A stretch of 64,000 nucleotides of DNA, taken from the NCBI GenBank assembly GCA_965207165.1, contig OZ242265.1, positions 3,162,001-3,226,000 of the forward strand, written 5' to 3'. The notes beneath the pieces were generated by a model. That model worked only from the letters and a program-made list of their open reading frames with translations. It ran no database searches and was not told the DNA's origin. The translations under genes and the position numbers were made by a program. The stretch is from JAAXHV01 sp965207165 (GTDB lineage Bacteria; Pseudomonadota; Gammaproteobacteria; Eutrophobiales; Eutrophobiaceae). Each line of letters opens with the position of its first letter. The stretch's first letter is position 1. Below are positions 40,784-50,151 of the stretch, in pieces.

Positions 40784-42025
40784 TCAGTCTGAAACTTCAG
40801 TTACGGCGGGCTTGTGCGATTGCTCCGAAGTTTGTTCCCGATAGCGGGCAACGATTAGTTCCAGCAGTTGCCGGGCCAGTAACTCCTTCGATGCGGTCCC
40901 CAGCGACTGTGACCCGTCCCGCCAGTAGACCTCCAGGGCATTCTGGTCGCTGTCAAAGCCAAGTCCGTCACCGACCCGGTTTGCCGCGACCATGTCCAGG
41001 TTTTTCCCCGTCAGCTTCTGTTTTGCATTGCGTGCAAGATTTTCCGTTTCCGCGGCAAATCCTACGGTGAAGGGAGGATCGGCCAGCGCGGCAACTTCGG
41101 CCAGGATATCCGGCGTTTTCTCCAGGCTCAGCGAGATGCCCGCGTCCCGTTTCTTCATCTTCTGGGGCGCCTTCTCGCGGCTCCGGTAATCCGCCACCGC
41201 TGCGGCTGAGATAAAAATATCGCAGGACCTGGCCTCTGCCAGAACCGAGTCACGCATCTGCGCGGCGCTGACCACCTCAACGACCCGGACCCGTGCAGGC
41301 GGCGCCAGGGTGACAGGCCCCGAGACCAGGGTGACGCACGCGCCGGCCTGCTCGGCAGCCCGGGCAACGGCGTAACCCATGCGGCCGGAACTGCGGTTGC
41401 TGAGATAACGCACCGGGTCGATAAACTCGCGGGTCGGCCCGGCGCTGACCATCACCCTGACGCCGGCAAGCCGGCTGGTCCTGCCGGCAGCGATGATCGC
41501 AGGGACGATCTCATCGGGTTCAAGCAGGCGCCCCGGTCCCGTCTCGCCGCACGCCTGGTCGCCGCTGGCGGGGCCAAGCAGGGTAATCCCCCGGGCCTGC
41601 AACCGGGCGACGTTCTCCTGCGTGGCCGGATTCTGCCACATCTGCTGGTTCATTGCCGGGGCAACGAGCAACGGCGCGGCCGTCGCCAGGCACAGGGCCG
41701 ATAACAGGTCGTCAGCCATGCCGTTGCTGAGGCGTGCGATAAAGTTCGCCGTGGCCGGCGCAACAACGACGGTATCGGCCCAGCGGGCCAGTTCGATGTG
41801 CCCCATGGCGGCTTCCGCTGCATGGTCCAGCAACTCGGTATGAACGGGATTGCCCGACAGCGCCTGCAGCGTCAGCGGCGTAATGAATTCGGTGGCTGCC
41901 GGGGTCATGACCACCCGCACCTCGGCGCCTTGATCGCGCAGGCGCCGGGTCAGTTCCGCACTCTTGTAAGCGGCTATACCCCCGGTAATCCCCAGTAGAA
42001 TTCGTTGATTGGCAAGCGATTTCAT
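40784..42025 (-). CDS. coaBC: Bifunctional phosphopantothenoylcysteine decarboxylase/synthetase
   Basis: The 413-aa protein combines an FMN-dependent CoaC domain (GITGGIAAYKSAELTRRL, APAMNQQMWQNPATQENV, SGDQACGETGPGRL with the catalytic Cys) and a CoaB domain from about residue 190 (VMVSAGPTREFIDPVRYLSNRSSGRMGYAVA; AAVADYRSREKAPQKMKK; NRVGDGLGFDSDQNAL). It makes 4'-phosphopantetheine for coenzyme A. It is divergent from radC, with about 109 bp between them. A separate coaD lies at 49.7 kb. Confidence 0.95.
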   Translation of the reverse strand: MKSLANQRILLGITGGIAAYKSAELTRRLRDQGAEVRVVMTPAATEFITPLTLQALSGNPVHTELLDHAAEAAMGHIELARWADTVVVAPATANFIARLSNGMADDLLSALCLATAAPLLVAPAMNQQMWQNPATQENVARLQARGITLLGPASGDQACGETGPGRLLEPDEIVPAIIAAGRTSRLAGVRVMVSAGPTREFIDPVRYLSNRSSGRMGYAVARAAEQAGACVTLVSGPVTLAPPARVRVVEVVSAAQMRDSVLAEARSCDIFISAAAVADYRSREKAPQKMKKRDAGISLSLEKTPDILAEVAALADPPFTVGFAAETENLARNAKQKLTGKNLDMVAANRVGDGLGFDSDQNALEVYWRDGSQSLGTASKELLARQLLELIVARYREQTSEQSHKPAVTEVSD

Positions 42026-42134
42026 GGCGTCAGTTTAGCCGATATCCGCTGCGAATGCATATTTGCGTCCGGGCGCTACCGCCTGTATACTCGGCTGACA
42101 ACACATCCCTATACCGCGAACAAGGAGGTTCATC

Positions 42135-42809
42135 ATGGCAATCCGCCACTGGCCGCAAACCGAACAACCCCGCTTTAAACTGATGCATAACGGGCCGCAC
42201 AGCCTGTCCGATGCGGAACTGATCGCCATCTTCCTGGGCTCCGGCTACAACGGCCACAGCGCGGTGGACATGGCCAGGAACATGCTGTCCGACGCCCGCG
42301 GACTGCGGCCGCTGCTGGAACAGGACCGCAAGACCCTCCTGAGTACCAAGGGGCTGGGTGAAGCCAAATGGGTATTGTTACAGGCCGCCCTGGAGCTGGG
42401 CCGGCGCTTCCTGGAGGCGGAGGTGCGGGCCAGGCCGGTGCTGAGCAACCCGGACAAGACCAAGAACTACGTCAAGGCCTGGCTGTGCCGGTTTCCCCAC
42501 GAGGTGTTCGCCTGCCTGTTCCTGGACAACCGGCACCGCATTATCAACAGCGAAATCCTGTTTACCGGCACCATCGACGGCGCCAGCGTCTACCCGCGCG
42601 AGGTGGTCAAGCGCTGCCTGGAACTGAATGCCGCGGCGATAATATTTGCCCATAACCACCCTTCGGGGATTGCCGAGCCCAGCCAGGCCGACCGGCAGAT
42701 CACCCTGAAACTGACCCAGGCACTGGCCCTGCTGGACGTGCGCGTGCTGGACCACCTGGTGGTGGGAGACAAAATGGTAACTTCCATGGCGGAACGGGGC
42801 TTGATGTAA
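42135..42809 (+). CDS. radC: RadC family JAMM-domain protein
   Basis: The 224-aa protein has the N-terminal helix-hairpin-helix (LSDAELIAIFLGSGYNGHSAVDMA...LLSTKGLGEAKW) and the C-terminal JAMM/MPN metal site (IIFAHNHPSGIAEPSQAD). Despite its name the family role in DNA repair is not established. An AAGGAGG ribosome site lies before the ATG. The end of the gene contains the -35 of the rpmBG promoter. Confidence 0.95.
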   Translation: MAIRHWPQTEQPRFKLMHNGPHSLSDAELIAIFLGSGYNGHSAVDMARNMLSDARGLRPLLEQDRKTLLSTKGLGEAKWVLLQAALELGRRFLEAEVRARPVLSNPDKTKNYVKAWLCRFPHEVFACLFLDNRHRIINSEILFTGTIDGASVYPREVVKRCLELNAAAIIFAHNHPSGIAEPSQADRQITLKLTQALALLDVRVLDHLVVGDKMVTSMAERGLM

Positions 42810-42830
42810 CCGGCAAGATGGGTGTATAAT
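42801..42830 (+). promoter_or_regulatory. Sigma-70 promoter for rpmB-rpmG
   Basis: TTGATG (42801-42806) and TATAAT (42825-42830) with an 18-bp spacer lie just upstream of the L28 gene. The -35 overlaps the radC stop. The predicted leader is about 30 nt. Confidence 0.7.
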
Positions 42831-42865
42831 CCGCATCCTTTTGTAACATTTTTGAGATCACTGCC

Positions 42866-43102
42866 ATGTCACGGGTCTGTCAGGTAACCGGAAAGAAACC
42901 CATGTCGGGGAACAATGTGTCCCACGCCAACAACAAGAGCAAACGGCGCTTCCTGCCCAACCTGCACGAGCGCAGGTTCTGGGTGGAAAGTGAAAACCGC
43001 TGGGTGAAACTGCGCGTCAGCACCAAGGGACTGCGCACCATCGACAAGCTGGGGATCGACCAGGTACTGGCAGATGTCCGGTCACGCGGCATAAAAGTAT
43101 AG
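42866..43102 (+). CDS. rpmB: Ribosomal protein bL28
   Basis: The 78-aa basic protein begins MSRVCQVTGKKPMSGNNVSHANNKSKRRFLPNL, the canonical bL28 N-terminus, and matches the usual length. It belongs to the large ribosomal subunit. Only one cysteine is present near the N-terminus, so it is the form without a zinc ribbon. rpmG follows after 9 bp. Confidence 0.97.
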   Translation: MSRVCQVTGKKPMSGNNVSHANNKSKRRFLPNLHERRFWVESENRWVKLRVSTKGLRTIDKLGIDQVLADVRSRGIKV

Positions 43103-43111
43103 GAGACGACA

Positions 43112-43279
43112 ATGGCAAACAGCGCACGCGACAAGATCCGCCTGAATTCCTCCGCCGGCACCGGGCATTTCTATACCACCACGAAGAACAAGCGGAACAC
43201 GCCGGACAAGATGGAAGTCATGAAATACGACCCCGTGGTACGCAAACACGTGATTTACAAGGAAGGCAAGATCAAATAA
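43112..43279 (+). CDS. rpmG: Ribosomal protein bL33
   Basis: The 55-aa protein (MANSARDKIRLNSSAGTGHF, then YTTTKNKRNTPDKMEVMKYD) is bL33 of the cysteine-free form. It has an AGGAGA ribosome site right after the rpmB stop and forms the usual two-gene ribosomal operon. Both L28 and L33 being zinc-independent fits proteobacterial norms. Confidence 0.97.
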   Translation: MANSARDKIRLNSSAGTGHFYTTTKNKRNTPDKMEVMKYDPVVRKHVIYKEGKIK

Positions 43280-43301
43280 TCCTGCTGACCGGCCCGGCAT
43301 C

Positions 43302-44075
43302 ATGCTGACTGTCATCTCCCCTGCGAAAACGCTGGATTTCGAGACTCCGCCAAAAGTTCCTGCATTCACCCTCCCGGAGTTTCTGGATGATTCGGCGGAA
43401 CTGATCGACGAACTGCGGGGCTTCGAACCCCACAGGCTGAGCGATCTCATGGGCATCAGCCCGAAGCTGGCCGATCTGAACTCGAATCGCTACCATAACT
43501 GGTCCCTGCCGTTCACTGCCGACAACGCCAAGCAATCCGTGCTGGCGTTCAAGGGCGACGTTTATGCCGGGCTGGATGCCGACAACCTGAGCGCCGACGA
43601 CCTGGAGTACGCCCAGGAACACCTGCGCATACTCTCGGGCCTGTACGGCGTATTGAAACCGCTCGACCTGATGCAGCCCTACCGGCTGGAAATGGGCACA
43701 ACCCTGAAAACCCGCCGTGGTGAAGACCTGTATGCTTTCTGGGATGCACGTATCAATGCGGCCATCAACAGGGAACTGGCCGGGCAGGACAACCCCGTTC
43801 TGATCAACTTGGCGTCCAACGAGTATTTCAAATCAGTGCAGCCGGGAAAGCTTGATGCGCGCATCATCACCCCGGGTTTCAAGGAAGAACGTAACGGGGA
43901 GTACAAATTCATCTCGTTTACAGCCAAGAAGGCGCGCGGTCTGATGAGCCGTTATATCATCCGCAACCGCGTGGAGGACCCGGAGGAACTGGAAGGTTTC
44001 GACCTGGAAGGCTACCGCTACAACGCAGACCTGTCAGGGGTTGACAGGCCGGTGTTCACCCGGCCCGGCAAATAG
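43302..44075 (+). CDS. yaaA: Peroxide stress protein YaaA
   Basis: The 257-aa protein matches the YaaA/UPF0246 family: MLTVISPAKTLDFETP at the start, LMGISPKLADLNSNRY, AFKGDVYAGLDAD, LSGLYGVLKPLDLMQPYRLEMGT and INLASNEYFKSV. In E. coli YaaA limits free iron and DNA damage under peroxide stress. It starts 22 bp after rpmG and could be read through from that operon. A strong terminator lies beyond it. Confidence 0.95.
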   Translation: MLTVISPAKTLDFETPPKVPAFTLPEFLDDSAELIDELRGFEPHRLSDLMGISPKLADLNSNRYHNWSLPFTADNAKQSVLAFKGDVYAGLDADNLSADDLEYAQEHLRILSGLYGVLKPLDLMQPYRLEMGTTLKTRRGEDLYAFWDARINAAINRELAGQDNPVLINLASNEYFKSVQPGKLDARIITPGFKEERNGEYKFISFTAKKARGLMSRYIIRNRVEDPEELEGFDLEGYRYNADLSGVDRPVFTRPGK

Positions 44076-44090
44076 TCGACTGCTTACTAA

Positions 44091-44114
44091 GGGGACGGAG
44101 TTAAATCCGCCCCC
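44091..44114. repeat. REP-like palindrome, copy 1 (GGGGAC...CCCCC)
   Basis: GGGGACGGA-GTTAAA-TCCGCCCCC is an imperfect palindrome with one A/C mismatch in the stem. A closely related sequence lies after rpoH (57370-57393). From memory, similar GGGGACAGA...TCTGTCCCC sequences recur as REP elements linked to TnpA-REP transposases in gammaproteobacteria. Confidence 0.6.
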
Positions 44115-44157
44115 ATTGTTTCGTGCCGCCGATGGCGGAACTTTATTTTACTGGAAT

Positions 44158-44181
44158 CCGGATTACGCCGGAATGACGGCC
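44158..44181 (+). repeat. Dispersed 24-bp CCGG...GCCGGAATGACGGCC element, copy 1
   Basis: CCGGATTACGCCGGAATGACGGCC contains the inverted repeat CCGG-N5-6-CCGG and recurs with two mismatches at 47876-47899. It lies in the gap between yaaA and the TonB-dependent receptor gene. This is a widely seen type of short intergenic bacterial repeat. Confidence 0.7.
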
Positions 44182-44209
44182 GTGCGCTTTCGTTGCCGGC
44201 AATGGCAGA

Positions 44210-44242
44210 CCGGAAAGAGACGCATGGTGCGTCTTTTTCCGG
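44210..44242. terminator. Strong bidirectional terminator between yaaA and the TonB receptor gene
   Basis: A 15-bp stem (44210-44224 with 44228-44242) has the inner core AGACGCA-TGG-TGCGTCT and A-rich and T-rich flanks, with one G-T pair. It separates two convergent genes. Confidence 0.85.
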
Positions 44243-44258
44243 CCCACAACATCCTTAA

Positions 44259-46865
44259 CTAGAAGTTCCAGAGTGCCCTGAAGTAGAAGAACCCGCCGTT
44301 GAAACCATAGGGAGAGGTCTCGGTGTAAACCAGGCCCGACACGTTACTCGATAGCTTGGACGGTTTCGTGTCTAACAGGTTTTCCGCTCCCGCTACCAGC
44401 GTGAGGCTGTCCTTGAAGGTGTAGGAACCCTCTATATCCACGAGCGCCCGGGCATCGCCCTCGTTGCGCGCCGATCCGTCATCCGTAGAAAACTCCGTGA
44501 ACTTGCTGTAATAACGCACCCGGGCCAGGAAGTTCCAGGGCCCTTGCAGGTGATTGGCCGACAAGGTGAAGCGGGTTCTGGGCAGGTTTTTTTCCAGTTG
44601 AATTACCCGTTTTTCACTGATGACCTCCGGGTTGAACTTGTCAACCTTGGTCTCCGTCCAATTCCCGGCGAAGCTGAAGTTGGTTCTGCCACCGAGCAGG
44701 TCCATCGGATAGGTGGCGATGATATCGATACCCTGTGTGGTGGTATCGAAATCATTGGTATAAAAGCGAATTTGCGAGAAGGCGCTTGCATCCGTGACGC
44801 CCTGGTTTATCAGGGTTTGTCTGTCCGCATCCGTCAACTCCCTCTCACTGCCTCGCGCGATGCGATCCGTGACCTTGATATGGAAGTAATCCACGGTGAC
44901 GTCCAGGTCACCTGCATTGAACACCGTACCGGCGGTGTAGTTAATGGATTCCTCCGGTGTCAAGGCTTTGCCGCCTACCAGGGCTGAGGCCGGATGCGTG
45001 GGCGGGAGGGTGGCTTCATCCGCCAGCACGCCGCCGCTGAACGCGGTGGTGACATTCAGGATGTTGGCCTGCCCTACCGTCGGCGCCCGAAACCCGGTGC
45101 TCACTGCGCCACGGATGGCGAAATTATCATTGACCTGTCCGCGCACACTAATCTTGACATCCATGGTCTCACCGACGCCCTTGTGATCTTCATAGCGTCC
45201 CGCCGCGCCCAGTAACACGTCCTGGCTCAGCTCGGCTTCCAGGTCCATATAGGCGGCGTAACTGTTGCGCGACCAGGTGCCGGCCAGGCGCGGGCCGAAA
45301 CCGGTAAATCCGTTGGAGCCGACGCCGAAGCCCTGCGCGGAGAGACCGCCGGGACTCAAGTCCTGGAACCAGGAATTCTCTCCCCCCTGAGTCACCTTGA
45401 ACTTCTCCTGCCGGTGCTCCAGTCCGAACGCAACACTCAACGGCGAGTAGAACGCAGCCAGGTCCACCAGCTTGGATACATCCAGGTTGATGGTGTAATC
45501 CGTTTCCGTGTAGGTGCCGGGAGAATAATCCGTCGGCATATTGGCTACGTTTATATCAGGCTTGGCCAGCAGTTGCGGGTTGAGCGTGTGGCGCATGAAG
45601 AACTCGGCCTGGTGGCGGCCGTACACCCCGCTCACGTCCACATGCCATTCGTTGAACAGTTCGCCGCGCACACCCATTGCAAAACCGTAGTCCTCCATGA
45701 CACCGCCGAAGCGCGGCACAAAGCCGCCGGGGAAGCGGGTGATGAACGATTCACAGTTGGGGTCTGCCCGCACCGCAGCAATGTCGTCGGCGCTGGCTAC
45801 ATTATCGATAATCCGGATGGCCGGGCACTCGCCACCCATGCCGGCGCCGTCCAGGTCAGCCACCTTGACGGTGTCATAGGTCATGCCGTCTACGGTGATT
45901 TCGGGGCCGTCAAACACACCGCTGCGCGTGTGCGGATTACGAAAGTAGAACCCTCCCTCAACCTTGCGCTTGGCATAGTTGCCGTAGCCGTAGGCCTCCA
46001 GGTTGTCACTGATATCGAACCCGGCATTGCCAAAGAACTTGTAGTCGTATTCAAACTCCGGCGCGCCCCAGACCATCACGTTGGGGTGGAACACGCTGTC
46101 GTAGTTGGGGTCTGTAATATACGTATTACCGGCATCGACCAAGCCTTGCGCGTCAGAGCGCTGCTGGGAGCGGTTGGTGGGGTCGGATTCCTTGTACTCG
46201 AAACTCAGGTTGGCAAAACCGTTGCTGCTCAACGGCAGGCCGATGTTGCCGGAAAAGTTCAAGCCCTCGCCGTCCCCGTCGTAGAACTCCCCCCAACGGG
46301 CTTCCACCGTACCGCCTTCGGCATCATCTTTTAATTCAAAGTTGATCACGCCGGCGATGGCGTCGGAACCGTACTGGGCCGCGGCGCCGTCACGCAATAC
46401 TTCCACCCGTTTGAGTGCGATGGCAGGTATTGAGGATATATCAGGGCCTTGTGACCCGTCGGCAACACCGTTGCCCAGGAAGGTAATCACGGCCGCGCGG
46501 TGGCGCCGTTTGCCGTTGACCAGGACCAGGGTCGAATCCGGCGGCAGGCCGCGCAGTTTGGCCGGGCGCACCAGGGTCGCCGCATCGTTGATGGGCTGCT
46601 GGTCGATGTTGTAAGAAGGCACCAGGTTGGCAAGTTGCGAATCAATTCCCGTCGAGCCCTGGCTCATGAAATCATCACCGGAAATCACATCCACCGGTAC
46701 CAGCGAATCCGCCTGGGAGCGCCCCGCCTGGCGCCGGCTGCCGATGATGACGATCTCTTCAATAACCCCGGCTTCCGATTGCTGGGCCTGGGCGGTTGGC
46801 ACAATTATTGGTGATATGGACAAGACTGTCAGGAAAACACAACATAAACTCCGTGAAATTCTCAT
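44259..46865 (-). CDS. TonB-dependent outer membrane receptor
   Basis: The protein is 868 aa from the ATG at 46865, which follows TTATGGAGAAATAAA (an upstream in-frame ATG at 46910 lacks this). It has a signal peptide (LCCVFLTVLSISPIIVPTAQA), a TonB-box-like EEIVIIGSRR, a plug domain (VDVISGDDFMSQGSTGIDSQLANLVPSYN; LRGLPPDSTLVLVNGKRRHR; RVEVLRDGAAAQYGSDAIAGVINFEL) and a C-terminal barrel ending in aromatic F (FRALWNF). The large barrel and plug resemble receptors for unknown organic substrates rather than a defined siderophore or cobalamin type. No uptake genes adjoin it, so the ligand is open. Confidence 0.92.
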   Translation of the reverse strand: MRISRSLCCVFLTVLSISPIIVPTAQAQQSEAGVIEEIVIIGSRRQAGRSQADSLVPVDVISGDDFMSQGSTGIDSQLANLVPSYNIDQQPINDAATLVRPAKLRGLPPDSTLVLVNGKRRHRAAVITFLGNGVADGSQGPDISSIPAIALKRVEVLRDGAAAQYGSDAIAGVINFELKDDAEGGTVEARWGEFYDGDGEGLNFSGNIGLPLSSNGFANLSFEYKESDPTNRSQQRSDAQGLVDAGNTYITDPNYDSVFHPNVMVWGAPEFEYDYKFFGNAGFDISDNLEAYGYGNYAKRKVEGGFYFRNPHTRSGVFDGPEITVDGMTYDTVKVADLDGAGMGGECPAIRIIDNVASADDIAAVRADPNCESFITRFPGGFVPRFGGVMEDYGFAMGVRGELFNEWHVDVSGVYGRHQAEFFMRHTLNPQLLAKPDINVANMPTDYSPGTYTETDYTINLDVSKLVDLAAFYSPLSVAFGLEHRQEKFKVTQGGENSWFQDLSPGGLSAQGFGVGSNGFTGFGPRLAGTWSRNSYAAYMDLEAELSQDVLLGAAGRYEDHKGVGETMDVKISVRGQVNDNFAIRGAVSTGFRAPTVGQANILNVTTAFSGGVLADEATLPPTHPASALVGGKALTPEESINYTAGTVFNAGDLDVTVDYFHIKVTDRIARGSERELTDADRQTLINQGVTDASAFSQIRFYTNDFDTTTQGIDIIATYPMDLLGGRTNFSFAGNWTETKVDKFNPEVISEKRVIQLEKNLPRTRFTLSANHLQGPWNFLARVRYYSKFTEFSTDDGSARNEGDARALVDIEGSYTFKDSLTLVAGAENLLDTKPSKLSSNVSGLVYTETSPYGFNGGFFYFRALWNF

Positions 46866-47014
46866 TTTATTTCTCCATAATTGATTATCGTTCTTTTTAC
46901 TTTTATACATTGTGAGGACAGCAGAAACAGCGGCGTATTATAACAGATTTTCTGTAAATTGCTAGTGCCGGGAAACGATTTTGACCGACAAAACCAGGAA
47001 TATTTTTTATAATT

Positions 47015-47830
47015 ATGCCGGAATTGCCCGAAGTTGAGACGACGCGGCGCGGAATCTCCCCACATATCGTCAACAAACCGATCCGGAATGTTGTAATTCG
47101 GCAACACCGGTTGCGCTGGCCCATTTCAACGTCACTGGGAAATGAACTCATCGGCCGGCAAATCAGCGCCGTGGGACGGCGCGCGAAATATCTTATCTTT
47201 TACCTGGAACACGGTTGCGTCATCCTGCACCTGGGTATGTCCGGCAGTCTCCGAATCCTGGACCCGGCAGTCCCGGCAGACAAGCATGACCACGTTGACG
47301 TATTATTCAGCGACAATACCTGCCTGCGCTTTCGCGACCCCCGGCGTTTCGGCTCCATCCACTGGACCGGCCGGGATCCGCTGCAACACCACCTGTTACG
47401 CCACCTGGGGCCGGAACCGCTGGGTCCGGCATTCACCGGCACGTATTTGTACCAGCTTTCCAGGCACAGGACGCAATCCATCAAGACCTTCATCATGGAC
47501 AGCCGCACCGTCGTCGGTGTGGGTAATATCTATGCCAGTGAGGCCTTGTTCAGATGCGGCATACACCCGCTGCGCAAGGCAGGAAATATTTCCCTGGCGC
47601 GCTATGCCAGACTGACCGGGTCTGTCAAGAGCGTACTGAACGCGGCGCTGGCTAAAGGGGGGACCACGTTGCGGGATTTTGTCGGCGGCGACGGCGCGCC
47701 CGGCTACTTCAGGCTGGAACTGGATGTCTATGATCGCGCCGGGGAACCCTGCAACACCTGCCGGTCCGGTATCCGGCAGATCCGCCAGGGCCAGCGTTCA
47801 ACCTATTACTGCCCGCACTGCCAGCACTGA
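47015..47830 (+). CDS. mutM: Formamidopyrimidine-DNA glycosylase
   Basis: The 271-aa enzyme begins PELPEVETTRRGI after Met (catalytic Pro2, Glu3). It contains LHLGMSGSLRI with the key Lys region nearby, MDSRTVVGVGNIYASEALFRCGIHP, and a C-terminal zinc finger CNTCRSGIRQIRQGQRSTYYCPHC. It removes 8-oxoguanine and nicks the strand. It is divergent from the TonB receptor and convergent with ggt. Confidence 0.97.
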   Translation: MPELPEVETTRRGISPHIVNKPIRNVVIRQHRLRWPISTSLGNELIGRQISAVGRRAKYLIFYLEHGCVILHLGMSGSLRILDPAVPADKHDHVDVLFSDNTCLRFRDPRRFGSIHWTGRDPLQHHLLRHLGPEPLGPAFTGTYLYQLSRHRTQSIKTFIMDSRTVVGVGNIYASEALFRCGIHPLRKAGNISLARYARLTGSVKSVLNAALAKGGTTLRDFVGGDGAPGYFRLELDVYDRAGEPCNTCRSGIRQIRQGQRSTYYCPHCQH

Positions 47831-47875
47831 AATGTGCCGCCGGGAAGGCGCCTGTTTGTTTAACTGGATCCGGTT

Positions 47876-47899
47876 CCGGCTTGCGCCGGAATGACGGCC
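47876..47899 (+). repeat. Dispersed 24-bp CCGG...GCCGGAATGACGGCC element, copy 2
   Basis: CCGGCTTGCGCCGGAATGACGGCC is the second copy of the element at 44158-44181 and again sits between two convergent genes (mutM and ggt). It could double as a weak terminator hairpin. Confidence 0.7.
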
Positions 47900-47918
47900 A
47901 GGGGACAAACGGCTACTG

Positions 47919-49601
47919 TTATTCGACAATTACAGCCAGGCCCTCGCCCCTGGGGTCGCTGGCGCTGTAGACCTTATCCTCGTTCCTGTCCCACATTATG
48001 GCCTGCATGTTGCCGTAGCGGCGGGAAATCTCCCGCAACTCATGGCCCAGTCCGGTAAGCCGTTGCTGTTCAAATTCGGTCAGGCCGTGTAGTTCGAACT
48101 GCACCTGATCCGGTTCGTACTGGTGGTGGAAGCGGCGCAGGGCGACCCAGGATTCGGGTAACCGGCCGTCAGCAAAATCCAGCGCCGCCAGCAGCACCAT
48201 GCTGATGATTCGGCTGCCGCCCGGCGTTCCCACGATACCGACCCGGTCCGGCAACTCCAGGAACGTGGGCGTCATGCTGGACAACGGCCTCTTGCCCGGC
48301 GCGATCGCGTTGGCCTCATCGCCGATCAGCCCGTAGGCATTCGGGGTGAACGGCTTGATGGAAAAGTCATCCATCTCGTTGTTGAACAACACGCCCGTGC
48401 CCGCCGCAACAAAGCACGCGCCGAACAAGGTATTGACGCTCAGCGTACCCGCCACGCGGTTGCCTTCCCTGTCCATGACGGAAAAATGCGTGGTCTGCGT
48501 GCCGGTCTGCTGCAGGGCAGGGCCGCCGCCGATGACGTCGCTGGGCGTCGCCTTCGATGGGTCAACCGTCAGCGCCAGTCCCTCCAGGTAAGACCTGTCC
48601 AGCAGGCGCGCCACCGGAACATCCACGAAATCCGGGTCTCCCAGGAATACCGCGCGGTCGCGGAAGGCGCGCCGCATGGCTTCGATAATATGGTGTTTGC
48701 GCTGTACGTTGCTCATGCCGTCCAGGTCAAATGTCTCCAGTATCTGCAGCGCCTGCGCCATGACGATGCCGCCCGATGACGGCGGCGGCGCGGAAACTAT
48801 TTTCGCGCCGCGGTAGTGGGTGACTATCGGCTCCCGTTCGACTACACGGTAAGCATCCAGGTCCTTGAGACTCCACACGCCCCCGTATTTGCGCGACTCC
48901 CGCACCATGGTCTCGGCGACCGGTCCGCGGTAGAACCCGTCCCGTCCTTGTTTTGCAATGGCGTCTATGGTCGCGGCCAGTTCTTGCTGACGGATCAGGT
49001 AACCTATGCGCGGCGGCCTGCCGTCCTGCAGGAATATCTCTGCCGCGGCCGGATTCTGCCGCAACGACCCGGCCACGAAACCGGCCAGCCGGTGGTAACG
49101 CGAGCTCACCTCGAAACCCTGTTCGGCGTAGCGTTTTGCCGGCGCCAGCGACCGGCCCAGCGGCAGGCGCCCATAGTGTTCGGCGAGGTGAACCAGTCCT
49201 GCCGGCAGCCCCGGGATCCCGGCCGCCAGGGGTCCTTTCAACGAGGCGTCCTTGATCACGTTGTCCTGCGCATCCCGGTACATCCGGGCGTGTGCCAGGC
49301 CCGGGGCGGTTTCCCTGGCGTCGATCATGACCTGTTTGCCGTCGCCGGCCCGGTGCAGCAGCCAGAACCCGCCGCCGCCGAAACCTGAACTGTACGGTTC
49401 AACCACTCCGAGGGCGGCGCTGACCGCGATCGCTGCGTCAAAGGCATTTCCCCCTTGCTGCAGGATTTCAACCCCTGCCGCGGTCGCCAGGGGATGCGCA
49501 CTGGCAACGGCGTGCGCCGGCGGTCCGGCGGCAAACCCGGGTGAAATGTTAAAAACGATACAGGCTGTCAGGATGTGTATTTTTTTTGTTATGGACATCA
49601 T
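47919..49601 (-). CDS. ggt: Gamma-glutamyltranspeptidase
   Basis: The protein is 560 aa from the ATG at 49601 (Met-Met-Ser; the open frame upstream runs into coaD and is not coding). It has a signal peptide (ILTACIVFNISPGFA) and a proenzyme fold with the Thr nucleophile in QTTHFSVMDREGNRVAG near residue 370, where autocleavage yields two subunits. GTPGGSRIIS forms the substrate loop. It hydrolyses or transfers the gamma-glutamyl group of glutathione in the periplasm, complementing gshB. It follows coaD with a 67-bp gap. Confidence 0.94.
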   Translation of the reverse strand: MMSITKKIHILTACIVFNISPGFAAGPPAHAVASAHPLATAAGVEILQQGGNAFDAAIAVSAALGVVEPYSSGFGGGGFWLLHRAGDGKQVMIDARETAPGLAHARMYRDAQDNVIKDASLKGPLAAGIPGLPAGLVHLAEHYGRLPLGRSLAPAKRYAEQGFEVSSRYHRLAGFVAGSLRQNPAAAEIFLQDGRPPRIGYLIRQQELAATIDAIAKQGRDGFYRGPVAETMVRESRKYGGVWSLKDLDAYRVVEREPIVTHYRGAKIVSAPPPSSGGIVMAQALQILETFDLDGMSNVQRKHHIIEAMRRAFRDRAVFLGDPDFVDVPVARLLDRSYLEGLALTVDPSKATPSDVIGGGPALQQTGTQTTHFSVMDREGNRVAGTLSVNTLFGACFVAAGTGVLFNNEMDDFSIKPFTPNAYGLIGDEANAIAPGKRPLSSMTPTFLELPDRVGIVGTPGGSRIISMVLLAALDFADGRLPESWVALRRFHHQYEPDQVQFELHGLTEFEQQRLTGLGHELREISRRYGNMQAIMWDRNEDKVYSASDPRGEGLAVIVE

Positions 49602-49668
49602 AGGGCTATGCTGCGGTTGAGAGGTTTTCGATAAAGCCGTTGTCTGACTCCGGCCTGTTGCGGGCTGT

Positions 49669-50151
49669 TCAGGTTCCCCGCTTTGCGTACAGCGCTTCGC
49701 TGACTGCTTCATGGACAAACTGGGTTATGTCACCGCCCAGTACGGCGATTTCCCGCACCAGGCTGGACGAGATGTAGCTGAGGTGTTCGGCAGGTGTTAA
49801 GAATACCGTTTCCGCCTCTTCGTACAACTGGCGGTTCATGCTCGCCATCTGGAACTCGTACTCGAAGTCGGATACGGCCCGTAACCCGCGCACGATGACC
49901 CTTGCACCGCGCTGCTTGGCATATACCGTCATGAGACCGCTGAAACTCGCGACCTCCACGTTGTTGATGCCCGCCAGGGCTTCCCGGGCCAGTTCAACAC
50001 GCTCCTTGGTTGTAAACGTGGTGGATTTACCCGTGCTGCCCGCGATCGCGATGATGACCCGGTCGAACATGCGCGCAGCCCGTTCGACGATGTCGGTGTG
50101 GCCGTTGGTGATCGGATCAAACGTGCCCGGATATATTGCCGTTGTGTTCAT
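49669..50151 (-). CDS. coaD: Phosphopantetheine adenylyltransferase
   Basis: The 160-aa nucleotidyltransferase has TAIYPGTFDPITNGHTDIVERA (with the TxGH-like NGH motif), RGLRAVSDFEYEFQMASMNRQL and ISSSLVREIAVLGGDI (ISSSLVRE motif). It performs the penultimate step of coenzyme A synthesis. Its start abuts the rsmD stop with no gap, so the two are coupled. Confidence 0.97.
   Translation of the reverse strand: MNTTAIYPGTFDPITNGHTDIVERAARMFDRVIIAIAGSTGKSTTFTTKERVELAREALAGINNVEVASFSGLMTVYAKQRGARVIVRGLRAVSDFEYEFQMASMNRQLYEEAETVFLTPAEHLSYISSSLVREIAVLGGDITQFVHEAVSEALYAKRGT

Noticed and set aside
49602..49718. Upstream extension of ggt
   Set aside because: It overlaps the end of coaD and precedes the signal peptide, which starts properly at 49601.
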